The notes beneath the pieces are model-generated. The model had not been told where the DNA came from. It worked only from the letters and a program-made list of their open reading frames with translations, and did no database searches. Position numbers and translations under genes: made by a program. Shown here in pieces: positions 6,246 to 8,109 of a stretch of 8,109 nucleotides of DNA. Source of the stretch: Vulcanimicrobiota bacterium (lineage in GTDB: Bacteria > Vulcanimicrobiota > Vulcanimicrobiia > Vulcanimicrobiales > Vulcanimicrobiaceae); contig DAHUYY010000076.1 of the NCBI GenBank assembly GCA_027306845.1, positions 1-8,109 of the forward strand, read 5' to 3'. The first letter of the stretch is position 1; each line of letters starts with the position of its first letter.

Positions 6246-6291
6246 GGGGCAGGCGCCCCAAAGGCACCGTCGATCGCGACGGTGCCTTTTT
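6246..6291 (+). terminator. Tandem hairpins ending in a Rho-independent terminator
   Basis: A first hairpin pairs GGGGC at 6246-6250 with GCCCC at 6255-6259. Directly after it, 6260-6272 pairs with 6277-6289 to form a perfect 13-pair stem (GGCACCGTCG core) with an ATCG loop, followed by T's to 6291. This ends the lysine-repeat transcript about 30 bases after its stop. It lies just downstream of the convergent peptidase gene, but only TTT followed by GGGG flanks it in that direction, so termination there should be weaker. Confidence 0.87.
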
Positions 6292-6303
6292 ACTTACTTT
6301 CTT

Positions 6304-8109
6304 CTACGGGTGCAGCACCGAGCGCCAGTAGATCAGCATCCGCTCCCACAGCGTGCGCCGTTGCATGAGCCCGGCGATCGAATGCGTCTTGCGCGGAAAG
6401 AGCATGACGTTGACATCGGTGAGCCCGGCGAGAATCGTCTTCTGCAGGAACGCCACCGTGTTGGCCATGTGAACGTTATCATCGCTCGTGCCGTGCATGA
6501 TCTGCAGCGGACCGTTGAGGTGCGCGACGTCGAGAAGGTTCGAGTGCGGATGTTTTTGCGGAAGCCCCATGTACCGCTCCGTATAGATCGTGTCGTAGAG
6601 GTGCCAATCGGTCACCGGAGCGACCGCGAGCCCGGCAACGAAACGCTTCGAGTGTTCGAGCGCATAGATCGTTTCGTATCCGCCGAAACTCCAACCCCAG
6701 ATCCCGATGCGTTTGGCATCGACATATGGAAGCGAGGCGAGGTAGCGAGCACCGATGCGCTGCCCGAGCAGCGAACCCGGCCCGAAGTTATGCAGCAGCA
6801 GACGCACGTGTTCGTCGTTGTCGATCTGCGAGGCGGGCCCATCGATTGAGAACACGATGATACCCTCCTGTGCCAACAGATCGTGCATCAGTTCCATCGT
6901 ATAGCCGAAGCCGTTGGTCGTGGTCGGCGCGGCCGGGCCGCCGTACACGTAGACGACGACTGGATACTTGCGGTGCGGATCGAAGTGCGGCGGGCGAATC
7001 ATCCACGCATCGAGCGGCCCATACTTCGAGGGAACCTCGAAGCGCTGCACCGGAAGCAACTGCGACTGTAATGCGGAATCGGGTGCGGCGAGAACCTGCG
7101 GAGCCGCCGACGGCGCGTTCAAGGTCACCGCGGGAACGCGGTTCATCGACGAATAGGTATCGACGAATGCATGCGTCGCCGGCGCGAAGGCGATGCGATG
7201 CACGCCGCGCTCCGGCGTGAGGTTCGCGAGCTCTCCATTACGAAGGCCGATCTCGAGCAACGCACGGTTGCGGCGGGTGGGATAATCGGCGTAGACCCAT
7301 GCATGCTCGCCCTTTCGGCCGACCGCGACTAAGCCGTTGGTAGCGTACTCACTGCCGAGATTGAAGTCGCCGGTTAGGCGACGCAGCTTTCCGCCGCTCT
7401 CGCGCAGGTAGAGCGAGCGCAGGTTTGCGCGGTCGAGCACCCAGAGCGACGAGCCATCGGCGAGCCACGTCGGCAGAGCGATCACATCAACCCACGAAGG
7501 CGAGCTCTGACGATAGAGCGTCTTCGGCGTCGCCCCGTCTGCGGGTAGCGAATCGACGCGCAACCATTGTTCGCGACGATTCAATATCTCGGCGATGATA
7601 TCGTCGCTCTTCGGGCGCCACGCAAATGCCGCGATATAGCGATCTTTCGGCGCGGCGTCGTAGAGCACGCGATCGGCCTTCGTTGCAAGGTCGATGACGT
7701 GCAGGCTCGCGGCCGGGTTTTTCTCGCCGGCGAGCGGATAGCGTTGATAGCTCACGCGCCCATTCTTGGGCAGAAAATCAGTCAACGGGAAGCGCGTGAC
7801 ACTCCGCTCGTCGAGGCGCAGATAGGCGATCTTCGATCCGTCGGGCGACCAGCGAAAGCCGTGCGAGATACCGAGTTCTTCGGGATAGACCCAATCGAGT
7901 TGCCCGTCGAGAATCGCATCCCCCGAACCGCCGTGCGTGATCGCGACGACGGTGGTTTTTACACCGAGATATGCGACGTAAAGGTTCGACTTCTTCGCAA
8001 AGGCGATCGCACGGCCGGTCGGCGACCATTGCGGGTCGGATGCAGCGCTTGCAATTTTTTGCAGTGCGTGCGAAGCAAAGGTATAGACGTACAGCGCTCC
8101 GCCGGCCTC
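6304..8109 (-). CDS. S9B dipeptidyl-peptidase IV-type serine peptidase, N-terminus cut by window edge
   Basis: The frame is open from the stop at 6304 to the right edge, giving 601 residues; roughly the first 100-150 of a full-length enzyme are missing. A TTG at 7785 is inside the gene, not its start, because typical DPP IV sequence continues upstream, including WSPDGSKIAYLRLDE. Numbering the visible part from 8109, the propeller domain covers about 1-345 and contains DWVYPEEL, whose E77-E78 match the glutamate pair that binds the substrate's free N-terminus. The alpha/beta hydrolase domain follows, with oxyanion Y389 in YGGP, nucleophile S474 in GWSFGGY, D543 in GTSDDNVH and H576 in KTHS. 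YDTIYTERYMGLP is also typical. It probably removes N-terminal dipeptides in the periplasm or outside the cell; the export signal is not visible. Residues around 423-450 are unusual (see findings). Confidence 0.94.
   Translation of the reverse strand, partial: EAGGALYVYTFASHALQKIASAASDPQWSPTGRAIAFAKKSNLYVAYLGVKTTVVAITHGGSGDAILDGQLDWVYPEELGISHGFRWSPDGSKIAYLRLDERSVTRFPLTDFLPKNGRVSYQRYPLAGEKNPAASLHVIDLATKADRVLYDAAPKDRYIAAFAWRPKSDDIIAEILNRREQWLRVDSLPADGATPKTLYRQSSPSWVDVIALPTWLADGSSLWVLDRANLRSLYLRESGGKLRRLTGDFNLGSEYATNGLVAVGRKGEHAWVYADYPTRRNRALLEIGLRNGELANLTPERGVHRIAFAPATHAFVDTYSSMNRVPAVTLNAPSAAPQVLAAPDSALQSQLLPVQRFEVPSKYGPLDAWMIRPPHFDPHRKYPVVVYVYGGPAAPTTTNGFGYTMELMHDLLAQEGIIVFSIDGPASQIDNDEHVRLLLHNFGPGSLLGQRIGARYLASLPYVDAKRIGIWGWSFGGYETIYALEHSKRFVAGLAVAPVTDWHLYDTIYTERYMGLPQKHPHSNLLDVAHLNGPLQIMHGTSDDNVHMANTVAFLQKTILAGLTDVNVMLFPRKTHSIAGLMQRRTLWERMLIYWRSVLHP

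Noticed and set aside
2207..7967. The 12-base string TTTTACACCGAG occurs near 2207 and near 7957
   Set aside because: One or two shared 12-mers are expected by chance in a window of this size, and one copy lies inside the peptidase coding sequence.

Overview
This GC-rich window carries seven protein-coding genes on both strands and no RNA genes, insertion sequences, CRISPR arrays or phage genes. No gene-free stretch exceeds 300 bases. The gene mix (acyl-CoA degradation, an ABC exporter, small Sec-exported proteins, a dipeptidyl-peptidase-IV-type peptidase) fits a free-living bacterium, probably aerobic and heterotrophic. The overall style resembles poorly cultured soil lineages such as Eremiobacterota/Vulcanimicrobiota or Acidobacteriota. 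That placement is an impression from protein style, not a phylogenetic result.

Layout, left to right. (1) 18-2197, plus strand: a small VOC-superfamily (glyoxalase-fold) protein overlaps by ATGA the start of a complete half-size ABC exporter with fused membrane and ATPase domains. (2) 2316-2660, plus strand: a small exported cupredoxin with the ligand pattern of a CuA electron-transfer site, ended by a strong hairpin terminator. (3) 2729-3001, minus strand: a small exported protein with a DKGGHR helical motif, converging on that terminator. (4) 3097-4514, minus strand: scoB and scoA, the two subunits of a 3-oxoacid CoA-transferase, in a tightly coupled operon. (5) 4666-5823, plus strand: an acyl-CoA dehydrogenase divergent from scoAB across about 150 bases. 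(6) 5907-6215, plus strand: an exported, extremely basic protein made mostly of twelve AKK pentapeptides, followed by two tandem hairpins. (7) 6304 to the right edge, minus strand: an S9B/DPP IV-type serine peptidase whose N-terminus lies outside the window.

scoAB and the acyl-CoA dehydrogenase plausibly form a small catabolic module for acetoacetate, other short-chain acids or branched-chain amino acids: one activates the acid with CoA, the other oxidises an acyl-CoA. No thiolase, enoyl-CoA hydratase or ETF gene is present to complete it. The other genes look like independent units. The least ordinary items are the exported lysine-repeat protein, the stand-alone CuA-like cupredoxin, the DKGGHR protein, and an unusual active-site-proximal segment in the peptidase. 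I see no defence system, toxin-antitoxin pair or biosynthetic cluster.
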